Part shown: positions 18,447 to 27,188 of the stretch, piece after piece | Layout: the number at the start of each line of letters is the position of its first letter | Position numbering within the stretch: the first letter of the stretch is position 1 | NCBI RefSeq assembly: GCF_900103445.1 | Contig: NZ_FNHS01000010.1 | Coordinates: forward strand, 124,001 to 188,000 | DNA from: Methylobacterium phyllostachyos | GTDB lineage: Bacteria > Pseudomonadota > Alphaproteobacteria > Rhizobiales > Beijerinckiaceae | Reading direction: 5' to 3' | DNA: 64,000 bases | Program-made: the position numbers and the translations under genes | The notes under the pieces: generated by a model | Databases searched by the model: none | The model's input: the letters and a program-made list of their open reading frames with translations, nothing else | Told to the model about the DNA's origin: nothing

Positions 18447-19214
18447 CTATCCCGGACGGCCGGTCCGGGACCGGAACAGGTCGGCGAAGCGCCGCATATC
18501 CCGGGTGTTGAGGTCCGAGACCGCCCAGTAGGTGAGATCGCCCTGGGTCCAGCGCTCGATCGTCGAGCCGTCCCGGCGCTCCTCGTCCGTCGGCGCGTCG
18601 CCGGAGGCCGGAACCACCGTGACGCTGATCACGTGGCGGTCGCGGCGGTAGACGAGGGTCGGGACCGGCGACCCGGCGACGATGTCGACCCGGCCGCCGA
18701 CCAGCGGAAACCCCTGCTCGGCGAGGTCGGGCGCATCGGGGGCGATGGTGGTGCGACCGTTGAACCAGGGCTTGACCACGTGCCCGTCCGCGGAAGCGAT
18801 GTCGAAGGGCTGCGGCGCCGCGAGGCCGCGCAGATGGCCGGCGAGCACGGCCGTGCGGAGCATCGCGTCCTCCGGGCGATCCTGGTAGACGGCACCGCCG
18901 CCGATCGCGGCGCCGCCGGCGAGGCCGAGGAGCAGCGTCGCGGCCAGCGCCTGCCAGGATCCCAGCCAGCCACGCCGCGTCGCCGGGTCGGCGAAGCCGA
19001 TCCGGCCGATCACGTGCCCGCGCAGGTTCTCGGGGACCGGAACCTGCGCCAGCGTCTCCCGCAGGGCCCCCGAGAGGCCGCGCAGGCGCTCGGCCGTATC
19101 GCGCAGCCCGGGCTCGGCTGCGAGCCGCCGCTCCATGGCGAGAACCTCGCCGGGGGACAGCTCCCCGTCGGCATAGGCGCTGAGGAGCAGGAGGGTTTCG
19201 TCGTCGCCGCTCAT
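18447..19214 (-). CDS. Anti-sigma factor (membrane-anchored)
   Basis: A 255-residue protein with an N-terminal cytosolic anti-sigma region (LLLLSAYADGELSPGEVLAMERRLAAEPGLRD), one membrane segment at about residues 90-110 (ALAATLLLGLAGGAAIGGGAV) and a periplasmic domain. It lacks the HxxxCxxC zinc motif, so it is not a redox-sensing ZAS anti-sigma. The periplasmic domain (DLAEQGFPLVGGRVDIVAGSPVPTLVYRRDRHVISV and on) is the type seen in FecR/RskA-like transmembrane regulators of alphaproteobacteria. It overlaps the ECF sigma stop by one base (TGATG), implying translational coupling and matched amounts of sigma and anti-sigma. Confidence 0.87.
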   Translation of the reverse strand: MSGDDETLLLLSAYADGELSPGEVLAMERRLAAEPGLRDTAERLRGLSGALRETLAQVPVPENLRGHVIGRIGFADPATRRGWLGSWQALAATLLLGLAGGAAIGGGAVYQDRPEDAMLRTAVLAGHLRGLAAPQPFDIASADGHVVKPWFNGRTTIAPDAPDLAEQGFPLVGGRVDIVAGSPVPTLVYRRDRHVISVTVVPASGDAPTDEERRDGSTIERWTQGDLTYWAVSDLNTRDMRRFADLFRSRTGRPG

Positions 19215-19813
19215 CACCGGTCCTTCGCCAGCAGGGCCAGGAGATGCTGCCGGGCCCGGCCGAGGCGCGACATCACGGTTCCGATCGGGACCCCCGTCAC
19301 CTCGGCGATCTCCCGGTAGCTGAGGCCATGGTATTCCCGCAGGACCAGGGTCTCCCGGAAGGCGACCGGCAGGGCGTCGATCGCCCGGGCGAGCTGCCCC
19401 GCATCGTCGCGGGCGATCAGCGCGGCCTCGGGGGTCTCCGGCGCCTGGATCAGGACGCCCCCGGTCTCCAGGGCGGTGCGGGCATCGGCGGCGAGATCCT
19501 CGGCGAAGATCACGGCCCGCGGCCGATGCCGCTGCAGCCAGGAATAGCCCGTGTTCCGGACGATGGTCAGGAACCAAGCCCGGGCGTTGCCCTCCGCAAA
19601 ACCCTCGATCCCCCGGTAGGCGCGCAGACACGCCTCCTGCATCACGTCCTCGGCGTCGGTCGGATTGCCGGTGAGCCAGTGCGCGAGCCGATAGCCCTCG
19701 TCCAGGCGCGGCAGCACGAGCTGGCTGAAGCGGGCCCGCGCCAGGGTCGAAGGGGCGGTCGAAGGGGTCGTCGAAGGGGCCGTCGCGGTGACGCCCGTCA
19801 TGGTCGCCGCCAT
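19214..19813 (-). CDS. ECF RNA polymerase sigma factor
   Basis: A 199-residue group 4 sigma factor. Region 2 is at about 30-95 (GYRLAHWLTGNPTDAEDVMQEACLRAYRGIEGF, NARAWFLTIVRNTGYSWLQRH) and region 4 at about 135-190 (IDALPVAFRETLVLREYHGLSYREIAEVTGVPIGTVMSRLGRARQHLL). The N terminus has a serine/threonine/proline repeat (STTPSTAPST) encoded by short direct repeats. The start could be 19813 or the ATG at 19801. The anti-sigma gene follows with a one-base overlap. The stimulus and regulon are unknown. Confidence 0.92.
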   Translation of the reverse strand: MAATMTGVTATAPSTTPSTAPSTLARARFSQLVLPRLDEGYRLAHWLTGNPTDAEDVMQEACLRAYRGIEGFAEGNARAWFLTIVRNTGYSWLQRHRPRAVIFAEDLAADARTALETGGVLIQAPETPEAALIARDDAGQLARAIDALPVAFRETLVLREYHGLSYREIAEVTGVPIGTVMSRLGRARQHLLALLAKDR

Positions 19814-20102
19814 GGCGGGCGATCGGCCCCGGCGGGCCGTCCGCTGCGACGCGCACCGATCGCCCGGGAGGGGCTGTGGGAGGCCATGCGGGCTCCATCC
19901 TGCAGCTCTGTGCCACAGACCGGAACCGCCGAGCGGCGCGGTTTATTCCCGGGCCGGTTCACGCCGCCGTGCCGCACAGCGTCGTGCGTCATCCCGGAAG
20001 CCGGATATCGCCTTTCGGGATGCTGCGCCGGGTGGGTGTCCTCCGCCGGACCTTGCGGGCGGGGCAGAGGACACGGCGACCCGGATCAGATCCCGGTGCG
20101 CC

Positions 20103-20369
20103 TCAGTAGCGGCAGACGCGCCGGGGCCCGAACGGGGTCGGGCGGAAGACGCAGCGCGGGCCGTAGAAGCGCGGACGGCGGTAGATCGGCCGGCAGCGGC
20201 CGTAGGGGCCGGGCGCCCAGCCGGGGCCGCAGCCGAAGGCCACGGTGCTGACCGCCGCGGGACCCGCGAGCGTCTCGGCGGCTGCGGGCGTCAGCGCCGC
20301 CGCATTGGCGCAGGCGAGACCGAGGCCGCCGACGACGGAAGCGGCGGCCGCGAGCATCTTCAGGTGCAT
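20103..20369 (-). CDS. Small secreted GCG_CRPN-type protein
   Basis: An 88-residue protein with a signal peptide (MHLKMLAAAASVVGGLGLACANA) and a cysteine/proline/arginine-rich C terminus: FGCGPGWAPGPYGRCRP, then PRCVFRPTPFGPRRVCRY. The GCGPGW...GRCRP motif is the GCG_CRPN prefix found on small secreted proteins of Methylobacterium and relatives. Function unknown. Four cysteines in the mature part could form two disulfides. The start at 20369 is set by the signal peptide; a longer in-frame start exists at 20498 but adds an unlikely leader. Confidence 0.75.
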   Translation of the reverse strand: MHLKMLAAAASVVGGLGLACANAAALTPAAAETLAGPAAVSTVAFGCGPGWAPGPYGRCRPIYRRPRFYGPRCVFRPTPFGPRRVCRY

Positions 20370-20555
20370 CAGATCACCCCTTCTGTTCGGACTCGCGCCG
20401 GGCCGGTGCGCGATCCGAACACGTTGGTCACCGGGGCCTGAATAGGGGCTGACCTGGACCGTCATGGTCTGGAAACAAGCAGTTCGGTGCGTCTGCACGC
20501 GGCGCGGCCCGCGCTCCGCCCCCGCCGCACGGGGCCCGGATCGGCGCGGCCGTCC

Positions 20556-22832
20556 TCACGCCACGTCCTCCAGCCGGATCGGCAGGCTGCGGATGCGGCG
20601 GCCGGTGGCGTGATGGACGGCGTTGGCGATGGCCGCGTTCACCCCGATGATGCCGAGCTCGCCCAGGCCCTTCAGGCCCAGCGCATCGACCTGATCGTCG
20701 GGATCGGGCACCAGCAGCGCCTCCACCTCCGGCGCGTCGGCGGCCGTGGGGACGAGGTACTCGGCCAGATCCGGATTGCGATAGGTGGCGCCGTCGACCA
20801 CCGTCTCTTCAAGCAACGCCGAGCCGAGGCCCCAGATCATCCCGCCCATGAGCTGGCTCCTGGCGGTCAGCGGGTTGAGGATCCGCCCCGCCGCGAAGGC
20901 GCCGGTGAGCCGGGCCACCCGGATCTCCCCGGTCTCGGCATGGACATGGACCTCCGCGAACTGCGCGCCGAAGCCCCAGGACACGGCCTTCCCGCCCCCG
21001 CCAAGGGTGAGCCCGATATGGCCCTGGCGCAGGCCCGCGAGCGCCTTCTCCCGGTCGCCGCCCGCCGGCACGAAATCCGCGACGGTCTCGACGCCCTCGG
21101 GGCCGACCGCCTCGGCCAGCGCGATCCCGCTCCCGTCCGGCGCCGCGAGCCGGCCGCCCGCGAGGCGAAGGCTCCCCGGATCCCGGCCGGCGAGGCGCCC
21201 GCCCTGCCCGGTCGCGGCCTGCGCCAGGGTCTCGCGGATCTGCCGACAGCCGAGCGCCAGGGCGTTCATCAGGCTGGTGGTCGTGCTCGACCCGCCCGAG
21301 ATGCCGGCCGCCGGCAAATTGGTGTCGCCAAGCCGGACCGTCACCCGCTCCACCGGCACGCCGAGCCCGTCCGCGGCGCCCATCGCGAGGAGCGTGGTGA
21401 TGCCGTTGCCGATCTCGTGGTGCGCGCAGGCCACCTCCGCCGACCCGTCCGGGCGGAGCCGCACCCGCATCGTCGCGGCGGCGATCTTTACGGGTCGCAC
21501 CGAGGTCGCGCAGCCGAGCCCCACCCGCCAGGGGCCATCCCGCATCGAACCTGGGCGCGGCACCCGACGCGACCAGCCGAAGGCCTGCGCGCCCGCCGCG
21601 AAGCAGGCCATCAGCGGCCGGGTCGAGAACGGTTTTCCGGAGACCGGATCAACCGCCGTGTCGTTGAGCCGGCGCAATGCGATCGGGTCCATGCCGAGGG
21701 CCACCGCCATCTCGTCGACGGCGCTCTCCAGGGCGAACAGGAACGGCACCTCCGGCGGTGCCCGCATCGGCCCCGGCGTGTTGCGGTCGACCCGCACGGC
21801 CCGTTCCTCGGTGCGGATGTTCGGGCAGGCATAGAGGCTCGCGGTCACCTCCGCGCCCTCCATGACGAAGGGATCGAAGCGCGACGTCACCGTCTCGGCC
21901 TCGTGCACCAGGGCGGTGAAGCGGCCCGTCCGGTCGGCGCCGAGGCGGATGGCATGGCGCGATTCCGGCCGGTAATTGGCGATGGTGAAGCATTGCCGCC
22001 GGCTCGGCACCAGGGAGACCGGCCGGCCGAGGCGCCTGGCCGCGAGCGCAACCAGCGCCGTGTGCTGCGACAGGGCGAATTTCGAGCCGAAATGGCCGCC
22101 GATCAGGCCCGCCACCACCCGCACCTGCGCGGGATCGAGCCCGAGCTGCGCCGCGAGCCCGTGCTGCACGGCGCCGACGTAGCGGGTCGGCTCGTGCACG
22201 GTGAGGCGGTCCCCATCCCAGGCGGCCCGGGTGGTGAACAGCTCGATCGGGTTGTGGTGCTGGACCGGGGTCTCGTAGCGCGCCTCGATCCGCACGGCCG
22301 CTTCCGCCAGGCCGGCCCCGGCGTCGCCCTGTTCGATATCTTCGTGGTGGGGCTTCAGGTCGGCGAGGCGCACGGTCTCGGCGCCCGGCGCGTCGAAGCC
22401 CCCGGCGGCGGGCTCGGCCGCGTAGGAGACTTTTACCGCGCCCGCCGCCGCCTCGGCGGCCTCCTGGGTCTCGGCCACCGCGAGGGCCACGATCTGGCCG
22501 GCATAGGCGACCGCGTCGGAGTCCAGCGGCCGGTGCGAGCTGTTGGCGTAGCCGCCGGCCATCAGGTGCTTCACCGGGGCGATCGCGCCCGCACAATCCC
22601 GATGGGTGAAGAGGGCGAGCAGGCCCGGCATCGCCCGCGCGCTGTCGAGATCGAACCCGGTGATCCGGCCCCGGGCGATGGTGCTGGTCACCAGGGCGGC
22701 GTGGGCAATGTTCGTCTCCGGGCCGGTGATGTCGGAACTGTAGAGGGCCCGGCCGGTGACCTTGTCGGGACCCTCGACCCGGGTGTGCGGCCGGCCGAGA
22801 TGGCCGTCGGTGTCCTGCGCGCCCGAATCCAT
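20556..22832 (-). CDS. Xanthine dehydrogenase-family molybdopterin-binding subunit
   Basis: A 758-residue large subunit of the molybdenum hydroxylase family (aldehyde oxidoreductase/xanthine dehydrogenase). Motifs include GRPHTRVEGPDKVTGRALY at the start, GGHFGSKFALSQH and the GIGNG-like HHEIGNGITTLL. The end has GLGELGIIGVNAAIANAVHHATG, where the glutamate is the expected catalytic base. It resembles PaoC-type periplasmic aldehyde oxidoreductase subunits, although no Tat leader is seen. The usual partners, the 2Fe-2S and FAD subunits, are absent on both sides, so it must recruit subunits from elsewhere or act alone. The start at 22832 has GGAGG at ideal spacing. Confidence 0.92.
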   Translation of the reverse strand: MDSGAQDTDGHLGRPHTRVEGPDKVTGRALYSSDITGPETNIAHAALVTSTIARGRITGFDLDSARAMPGLLALFTHRDCAGAIAPVKHLMAGGYANSSHRPLDSDAVAYAGQIVALAVAETQEAAEAAAGAVKVSYAAEPAAGGFDAPGAETVRLADLKPHHEDIEQGDAGAGLAEAAVRIEARYETPVQHHNPIELFTTRAAWDGDRLTVHEPTRYVGAVQHGLAAQLGLDPAQVRVVAGLIGGHFGSKFALSQHTALVALAARRLGRPVSLVPSRRQCFTIANYRPESRHAIRLGADRTGRFTALVHEAETVTSRFDPFVMEGAEVTASLYACPNIRTEERAVRVDRNTPGPMRAPPEVPFLFALESAVDEMAVALGMDPIALRRLNDTAVDPVSGKPFSTRPLMACFAAGAQAFGWSRRVPRPGSMRDGPWRVGLGCATSVRPVKIAAATMRVRLRPDGSAEVACAHHEIGNGITTLLAMGAADGLGVPVERVTVRLGDTNLPAAGISGGSSTTTSLMNALALGCRQIRETLAQAATGQGGRLAGRDPGSLRLAGGRLAAPDGSGIALAEAVGPEGVETVADFVPAGGDREKALAGLRQGHIGLTLGGGGKAVSWGFGAQFAEVHVHAETGEIRVARLTGAFAAGRILNPLTARSQLMGGMIWGLGSALLEETVVDGATYRNPDLAEYLVPTAADAPEVEALLVPDPDDQVDALGLKGLGELGIIGVNAAIANAVHHATGRRIRSLPIRLEDVA

Positions 22833-22950
22833 GCCGCCCTCCCCGTCCGCTGCCACTGAGGCCGCCTGCAGGGAGGGAAGCGCCGCGGGGGCGGTTCGGC
22901 TCCCCGGACAGGCTGCCGGGCGACAGGATGCAGCAGCCGATCCGACCCGG

Positions 22951-23042
22951 CCGTCATCGCGCGCGCAGCGAAGCGACCCAGGGCGGCGCGTGGCTGGTGA
23001 GCGTGGCGCTTCTGCATCGCTTCGCTCCGCTCGCAAGGACGG
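22951..23042. repeat. Dispersed palindromic repeat, family III
   Basis: A 92-bp element with imperfect inverted ends (CCGTCATCGCGCGCAGCGAA and a matching TTCGCTCCGCTCGCAAGGAC). The CTTCGCTnCGCTCGCAA core is widespread between genes in Methylobacterium and Bradyrhizobium, from memory. It lies upstream of the molybdenum hydroxylase gene. Confidence 0.6.
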
Positions 23043-23081
23043 AGCGGGCTGCGGCAGCTTTCACCGCCGCAGCCCGAGGCC

Positions 23082-23651
23082 TCAGTTCAAGACCTTCCCG
23101 TCCGGGCCGACCTTGACCTCCTGCTCCTTGTCGGCGCCCGCCACCTTGATCTCGTACTGGACCGCGGAGCCGTCCTTCTCGACCTCGGCCTCGTAGGCCT
23201 TGCCGCCGCCGGCCTTCTGCTCGGCGATGGTGAGCGCGTCCTTCAGGGAGGTCTTGGCGTTCTGGAAGTCGGAGGCCTTCAGCCGGGTGAAGTAGCGCTC
23301 GAACGGCTGGTTCTCGGTCTTGTAGAGCGCGCCCGTGTCGGCGTTGATGCCGTATTCCACCAGCTTGCCGCTCGGGTAGACGACCTTCACGCTGTAGTGG
23401 GCCGGGTCCTTGCTGTCGGCCTTCTCGAAGTCGGCGTCGATGGCGCGGCCGCCCTTCTCGTCGCCCTGCGCCTCGGCGGTGGTCAGCGCCTGGGCGAGGC
23501 CGACCTTGGCGATCTTGGCGACCTGCCACTCCTTCAGGTTGCTGTCGGCCTTGGAGGCCGGCTCGGCGGGGGTCGAGGTGGCGGTCTGGGCCAGGGTGAG
23601 GCTCGTGGAGAGGGCGAGCAGGCCAGCCGCGGCGGCAAGACGAGTGATCAT
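23082..23651 (-). CDS. Secreted PepSY-domain protein
   Basis: A 189-residue periplasmic protein with signal peptide MITRLAAAAGLLALSTSLTLAQ. Two PepSY-like units are visible: VGLAQALTTAEAQGDEKGGRAIDADFEK...HYSVKVVYPSGKLVEYGINADTG, and TSLKDALTIAEQKAGGGKAYEAEVEKDG...YEIKVAGADKEQEVKVGPDGKVL. PepSY domains often inhibit peptidases or act as periplasmic binding modules (family knowledge). It is lysine/glutamate-rich, unlike its neighbours. The ATG at 23651 is followed directly by the signal peptide and preceded by a GGGAGACC-type Shine-Dalgarno. It is separate from the molybdenum hydroxylase gene by the family III repeat. Confidence 0.85.
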   Translation of the reverse strand: MITRLAAAAGLLALSTSLTLAQTATSTPAEPASKADSNLKEWQVAKIAKVGLAQALTTAEAQGDEKGGRAIDADFEKADSKDPAHYSVKVVYPSGKLVEYGINADTGALYKTENQPFERYFTRLKASDFQNAKTSLKDALTIAEQKAGGGKAYEAEVEKDGSAVQYEIKVAGADKEQEVKVGPDGKVLN

Positions 23652-23811
23652 GGCGGGGTCTCCCTTTTCGGGTTCTTTCACGGGAGCGTGAAACGCCGGC
23701 TCCGGGATACGGTTGCCCCCGCGCGGGAAAAAATGCCGCTCGGCGCCCCGGGTGGCGCGGCCCGCCGCCCCGCCTGTATGAGGGGCCGACCCACCCGACA
23801 CGGAGCCGCCC

Positions 23812-24060
23812 ATGACCGCGAACGAGCCCGAGGCGCTGGACGAGTTCACGCGCCTGCACGCCAAGCTCTCCGCCGTGGAGATCGTGCTGGGCGTCCTGAT
23901 CGGACGCCTGTCCGAGGAGAATCCCGAGATCCGCGAAGACGTGAAGCGGGATGTCGCCGCGATCCTCTCCGACATGCCGATCGACGGTCCGAGCGAGGAG
24001 ATGATCGCCGCCGAGGTCCGCCGGGCCGCCGAAGTGCTGACCAGCGTCTCCATCGGTTGA
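23812..24060 (+). CDS. Small conserved hypothetical protein
   Basis: An 82-residue, acidic, all-helical cytosolic protein (LDEFTRLHAKLSAVEIVLGVLIGRLSEENPEIREDVKRDVAAIL). I do not recognise a named family. The pattern of one hydrophobic helix (VEIVLGVLIGRL) flanked by charged helices suggests a small dimeric helical bundle. It has a consistent ATG with GGAG a few bases upstream and coding-like composition. It is transcribed divergently from the PepSY gene and converges on the SDR gene. Confidence 0.65.
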   Translation: MTANEPEALDEFTRLHAKLSAVEIVLGVLIGRLSEENPEIREDVKRDVAAILSDMPIDGPSEEMIAAEVRRAAEVLTSVSIG

Positions 24061-24072
24061 TCCCTGGTCCGG

Positions 24073-24139
24073 GGATCCCAAAGGGCCGAGGCCCTTTGGC
24101 GGGGTGTCGGGGCGGCGCCCCGACGCTCGGGCTTCGCCC
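24073..24139. repeat. Palindromic repeat, family II, half copy
   Basis: Only the left half of the family II element is present (CCAAAGGGCCGAGGCCCTTTGG and the GGGGTGTCGGGGCGGCGCCCC stem). It abuts the stop codon of the SDR gene, so the right half may have been lost or never inserted. Confidence 0.6.
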
Positions 24140-24904
24140 TCAGCGCGGCGGCATCCGCAAGGCCCCGTCGAGGCGGATCGTCTCGCCGTTCAGCATCGGG
24201 TTCTCGCAGATGTGGCGGACGAGGGCGGCGTATTCGGCCGGCCGTCCGAGCCGCGGCGGGAAGGGCACGCTCTGGCCGAGCGTGTCCTGCACCTCCTGGG
24301 GCAGCCCCGCCATCATGGGCGTCTCGAAGATGCCGGGCGCGATGGTCACCACCCGGATGCCGTGCCGGGCGAGTTCCCGGGCGATCGGCAGGGTCATGGA
24401 GACGACCCCGCCCTTCGAGGCCGCGTAGGCGGCCTGGCCGATCTGCCCGTCGAAGGCCGCGATCGAGGCGGTGTTGACGATCACGCCCCGGGCGCCCTGC
24501 CCGTCCGGCGCCTCCCGGGCGATCGCCTCGGCGGCCAGCCGGATCATGTTGAACGTGCCCACGAGATTGACCGAGACCGCCCGGGCGAAGCTGTCGAGGC
24601 GGTGCGGCCCGTCGCGGCCGACCACCTTCTCGCCCGGCGCGATCCCGGCGCAGTTCACGAGCCCGTGCAGGTGCCCGAACGCGTCCAACGCCGTCCGGAC
24701 CGCCGCCGCACCGTCCGCTTCGCGCGTGACGTCGGTCTCGGCGAAGCGCGCCGCCGCGCCGAGTTCCGCCGCCACCCGGGCGCCGGCCTCCCGGGCGATG
24801 TCGGCCACCACCACCCGGGCACCCGCCGCCACAAGGCCGCGGGCCGTCGCCTCCCCCAGGCCCGAGCCCGCCCCGGTAACGATGAAGACGCGATCCTGAA
24901 GCAT
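24140..24904 (-). CDS. SDR oxidoreductase, 3-hydroxyacyl-CoA dehydrogenase-like
   Basis: A 254-residue short-chain dehydrogenase. The cofactor motif TGAGSGLG begins at residue 10, [12 protein letters not shown] provides the NAG motif, [10 protein letters not shown] the serine, and YAASKGG the catalytic tyrosine and lysine. The C terminus [27 protein letters not shown] closely follows the HSD17B10/3-hydroxy-2-methylbutyryl-CoA dehydrogenase subgroup, where the [13 protein letters not shown] ending is typical. That would place it in branched-chain amino acid or fatty acid oxidation with NAD as cofactor (inference). It is a single gene here. The start at 24904 gives [15 protein letters not shown], standard for the family. 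Confidence 0.9.
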   Translation of the reverse strand: MLQDRVFIVTGAGSGLGEATARGLVAAGARVVVADIAREAGARVAAELGAAARFAETDVTREADGAAAVRTALDAFGHLHGLVNCAGIAPGEKVVGRDGPHRLDSFARAVSVNLVGTFNMIRLAAEAIAREAPDGQGARGVIVNTASIAAFDGQIGQAAYAASKGGVVSMTLPIARELARHGIRVVTIAPGIFETPMMAGLPQEVQDTLGQSVPFPPRLGRPAEYAALVRHICENPMLNGETIRLDGALRMPPR

Positions 24905-25031
24905 CCCTGTTTCCCCCGCCCGTTCCCAGCCGTCGCGGGCGCGCCGCGCCCGGCCCCGACAGGCACGACGTAGCGCGCCACAACCGGACCCGGAAGCCGC
25001 CGACACCGCCCTTCGGCCGACAGCTTCGCCG

Positions 25032-25060
25032 TTGACGTGTGAAATTTTCCCACTTATACC
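25032..25060 (+). promoter_or_regulatory. Sigma-70-like promoter candidate
   Basis: TTGACG (25032-25037) and TTATAC (25054-25059) are spaced by 16 bases in an otherwise unusually AT-rich stretch. They point towards the SGNH hydrolase gene about 190 bases downstream. The 24905-25246 spacer holds no gene that I can support. Confidence 0.45.
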
Positions 25061-25246
25061 GAATTTCAGACGCGGCGCTGTATTGGCTTGTATTTCCGTC
25101 TGTTTCTGCCGCCGCGACACAGGATCGAAAACTACTTTTCCGCGTGTTTCCGGTCGAAGACCGTCAACCCGCCGTGCCGACATCCAAATTTTACCCCGCT
25201 CCGGCCGTCCGGGCGGCCAAACCCCCATGCCTGCACAGGACGACCC

Positions 25247-26056
25247 ATGCGCGCACCCTGGTTCGAGGCCGTCGCCCGGCCCTGGCGTCACGGCCGGATC
25301 GTCGGCCGGTATCGGGCCGAGCGGCATCCCGGCATCTGCGCGGCACTCCGCGCCGCCACGCCGGACAGCGTTCTGCTGGTGGGCAATTCCCACGCGGAGT
25401 ATATCGGGACACCGGATTTCGGCGGGCGGCCTAGCCTCAACATCGCCGTCGGCGGCAGCACGGCCGCCGATTGTGCCCGGCATCTCGCGGGCTTGCGGGT
25501 GCCGGTCCGCTGCGCGGCCTCCGTGCTGATCATCGGCACCAACGACATCATGCGCTGGCGCCGTCCGGAGCAGGCGCGGAGCGTGGCACGGTTCGAGGCG
25601 GAGGTCCGGCGCATCCTGGAATCCCTGGAGGCGTGGTCGGCGCAGGTCTTCGTCGCCGCCGTCCCGCCGGTCGGCGCCTGGACGACGGGCCGGGATCCGG
25701 CCGCGGTCGCGGTCTTCTCGGGACGGCTCGCGGCGCTCTGCGCCGAGCGGGGCCACCGCTTCATCGACCCGTTCGCCGCCCTGCGGGACGGTGCCGGCGG
25801 GATCGCCGGATCGGGCCTCTACCGGGACGGCGTCCATCTGGCCGACTACACCCGCCTGGCCACTGAACTTGCCGGGCTCACGGTGATCGACCGGGACCCA
25901 ACTCCCTGCCGTGACACGCGCTCCTGGGCCGAACCGGTCGCCGCTCCGGCGCGGAGCGCCCTGGCGCCGTCCGGGCCGCGATCGTTCCGGACGGCCGCGC
26001 CAAATCCTGCCGCGAACCTGCGGGTCCTCCGCGCGGCCTGGGCGGGCCGGCCGTGA
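25247..26056 (+). CDS. SGNH/GDSL hydrolase family protein
   Basis: A 269-residue protein with the block pattern of SGNH esterases: [13 protein letters not shown] (block I, serine in GNS), [11 protein letters not shown] (block II glycine), [10 protein letters not shown] (block III, asparagine in GTND) and [12 protein letters not shown] (block V, catalytic D and H). The first block has GNS rather than the usual GDS. No signal peptide at this start. The last 55 residues are low-complexity. ATG 25247 has AGGA upstream. Its stop overlaps the next GTG by four bases, so the pair is translationally coupled. A role in carbohydrate or lipid deacylation is likely but not shown. Confidence 0.8.
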   Translation: MRAPWFEAVARPWRHGRIVGRYRAERHPGICAALRAATPDSVLLVGNSHAEYIGTPDFGGRPSLNIAVGGSTAADCARHLAGLRVPVRCAASVLIIGTNDIMRWRRPEQARSVARFEAEVRRILESLEAWSAQVFVAAVPPVGAWTTGRDPAAVAVFSGRLAALCAERGHRFIDPFAALRDGAGGIAGSGLYRDGVHLADYTRLATELAGLTVIDRDPTPCRDTRSWAEPVAAPARSALAPSGPRSFRTAAPNPAANLRVLRAAWAGRP

Positions 26057-26394
26057 GGATCGCCGCCCGCCTGTCCGCGCGCCTGCGGTTCGGCTTGCGC
26101 CGGGGCGGGACCGCGTGCGCAAGCCCCGTCCCCGTCCCCGTCCCCGTGCGCCGCTGGCCGGAGGAGGCGGCGCTGTGGCTCGACGAGAACGGCGTCCGGC
26201 GTCCCCGGGCCGCCCGGCATGCGCTGGTGGCGCTGGCGATCCTCGGGCGACGGGGCCGGTACGCCGCCCGCAGGGCGGGCAGCGGCAAGGTCGTGACCGG
26301 GCCGGCCAGCGTCCTGGCCCTGCACGACGCGCAGGCCGAGATCGCGTTCGTCTTCCGGGTCACGTCCTGCGGGTACGGGGAGGAGCCGTTCTGA
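26053..26394 (+). CDS. Hypothetical protein coupled to the SGNH hydrolase
   Basis: A 113-residue protein starting at GTG 26053, overlapping the hydrolase stop (GTGA). The N terminus is arginine-rich, followed by a VPVPVPV repeat encoded by short direct repeats, then a folded-looking part ([38 protein letters not shown]) and a C terminus [18 protein letters not shown]. No domain recognised. The overlapping start and steady coding composition support it, but no homology does. Confidence 0.5.
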   Translation: MRIAARLSARLRFGLRRGGTACASPVPVPVPVRRWPEEAALWLDENGVRRPRAARHALVALAILGRRGRYAARRAGSGKVVTGPASVLALHDAQAEIAFVFRVTSCGYGEEPF

Positions 26395-26412
26395 CGGGGC
26401 CGTCTCCCCGCC

Positions 26413-27186
26413 TCACGGCGGGCTCGTGCACAGCAGGGTCGGCGCGCAGACCGACCGGAAGCCCACCCGGGCGTAGAGCGCCTCGACGGGGCCGCCGGCC
26501 GGGCATTGCAGGAAGACCTGGCTGGCCCCGCGCATCCGGGCCGTGCGGAGCGCCGCGACGGTCACGGCGGTGCCCAGGCCCCGGCGCTGCCGGTCGAACC
26601 GGGTGCTGACGTTGTACAGCCCGGCCATGGCGCCGCGCAGGTAGAGGCTCGCGCAGGCTGCCGGGCCGGCGGCGTCGCGCAGGACGAGGTGGAGTGGCAC
26701 GAGGCCGGGCCGCGCCTTCGCCGCCCGCAGGGCCGGCAGGTAGGTGCGGCGCAGATGCGTCCGCACGGCCGGATCGTCCGACAGGTTGGCGAAGACGCCC
26801 GCAAAATCCGGCCCCGGCGCGGGCGCGGCCTGCACGGTCACGGCCTTGTCGGCCGGTGCCGGTGCCGGCGGCGGGCGCGCCACCATCCAGCGCGCCGGAT
26901 AGAGGACCGCGGGTTCGAACAAATCCCGCAACAGGGCGACCTCCTCGGCATCCCGGGCCAGGAAGGCGGGCGCCCGGTCCCGCCCCAGGGCCGCCGCCCC
27001 CGCCCAGGCGAACTGATCGGGCCGGCGCACTCCGTAGGCGAAGTTCAGGGTCGGGTCCGGGATGCTCCGCGACCAGACGTAGCCCGCCCCCCCGGGGCCG
27101 TGCTCGACCCCGTCGATCAGGGAGCCGGTCAGGGCCGCCACGTGAGCGTCGCGCAGGGTCTCGAAGGCGCGGTCGTCGTCCCGCAT
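26413..27186 (-). CDS. GNAT acetyltransferase of the siderophore locus
   Basis: A 257-residue protein ending in a GNAT domain: LHLVLRDAAGPAACASLYLRGAMAGLYNVSTRFDRQRRGLGTAVTVAALRTARMRGASQVFLQC, where RRGLGTAV is the acetyl-CoA pyrophosphate loop, then VEALYARVGFRSV. The first 130 residues are less conserved. It begins two bases after the NRPS stop, so it is in the NRPS operon. By analogy with the vicibactin pathway, where one acyltransferase modifies the hydroxylated side chain and another acetylates the alpha-amino group, it could be the second acyltransferase (inference). It shares its 3' side with the convergent small hypothetical gene. Confidence 0.8.
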   Translation of the reverse strand: MRDDDRAFETLRDAHVAALTGSLIDGVEHGPGGAGYVWSRSIPDPTLNFAYGVRRPDQFAWAGAAALGRDRAPAFLARDAEEVALLRDLFEPAVLYPARWMVARPPPAPAPADKAVTVQAAPAPGPDFAGVFANLSDDPAVRTHLRRTYLPALRAAKARPGLVPLHLVLRDAAGPAACASLYLRGAMAGLYNVSTRFDRQRRGLGTAVTVAALRTARMRGASQVFLQCPAGGPVEALYARVGFRSVCAPTLLCTSPP

Positions 27187-27188
27187 GG

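Noticed and set aside
20487..22859. 790-codon plus-strand open frame
   Set aside because: Antisense shadow of the molybdenum hydroxylase subunit caused by high GC; no domain and an arginine/histidine-rich composition.
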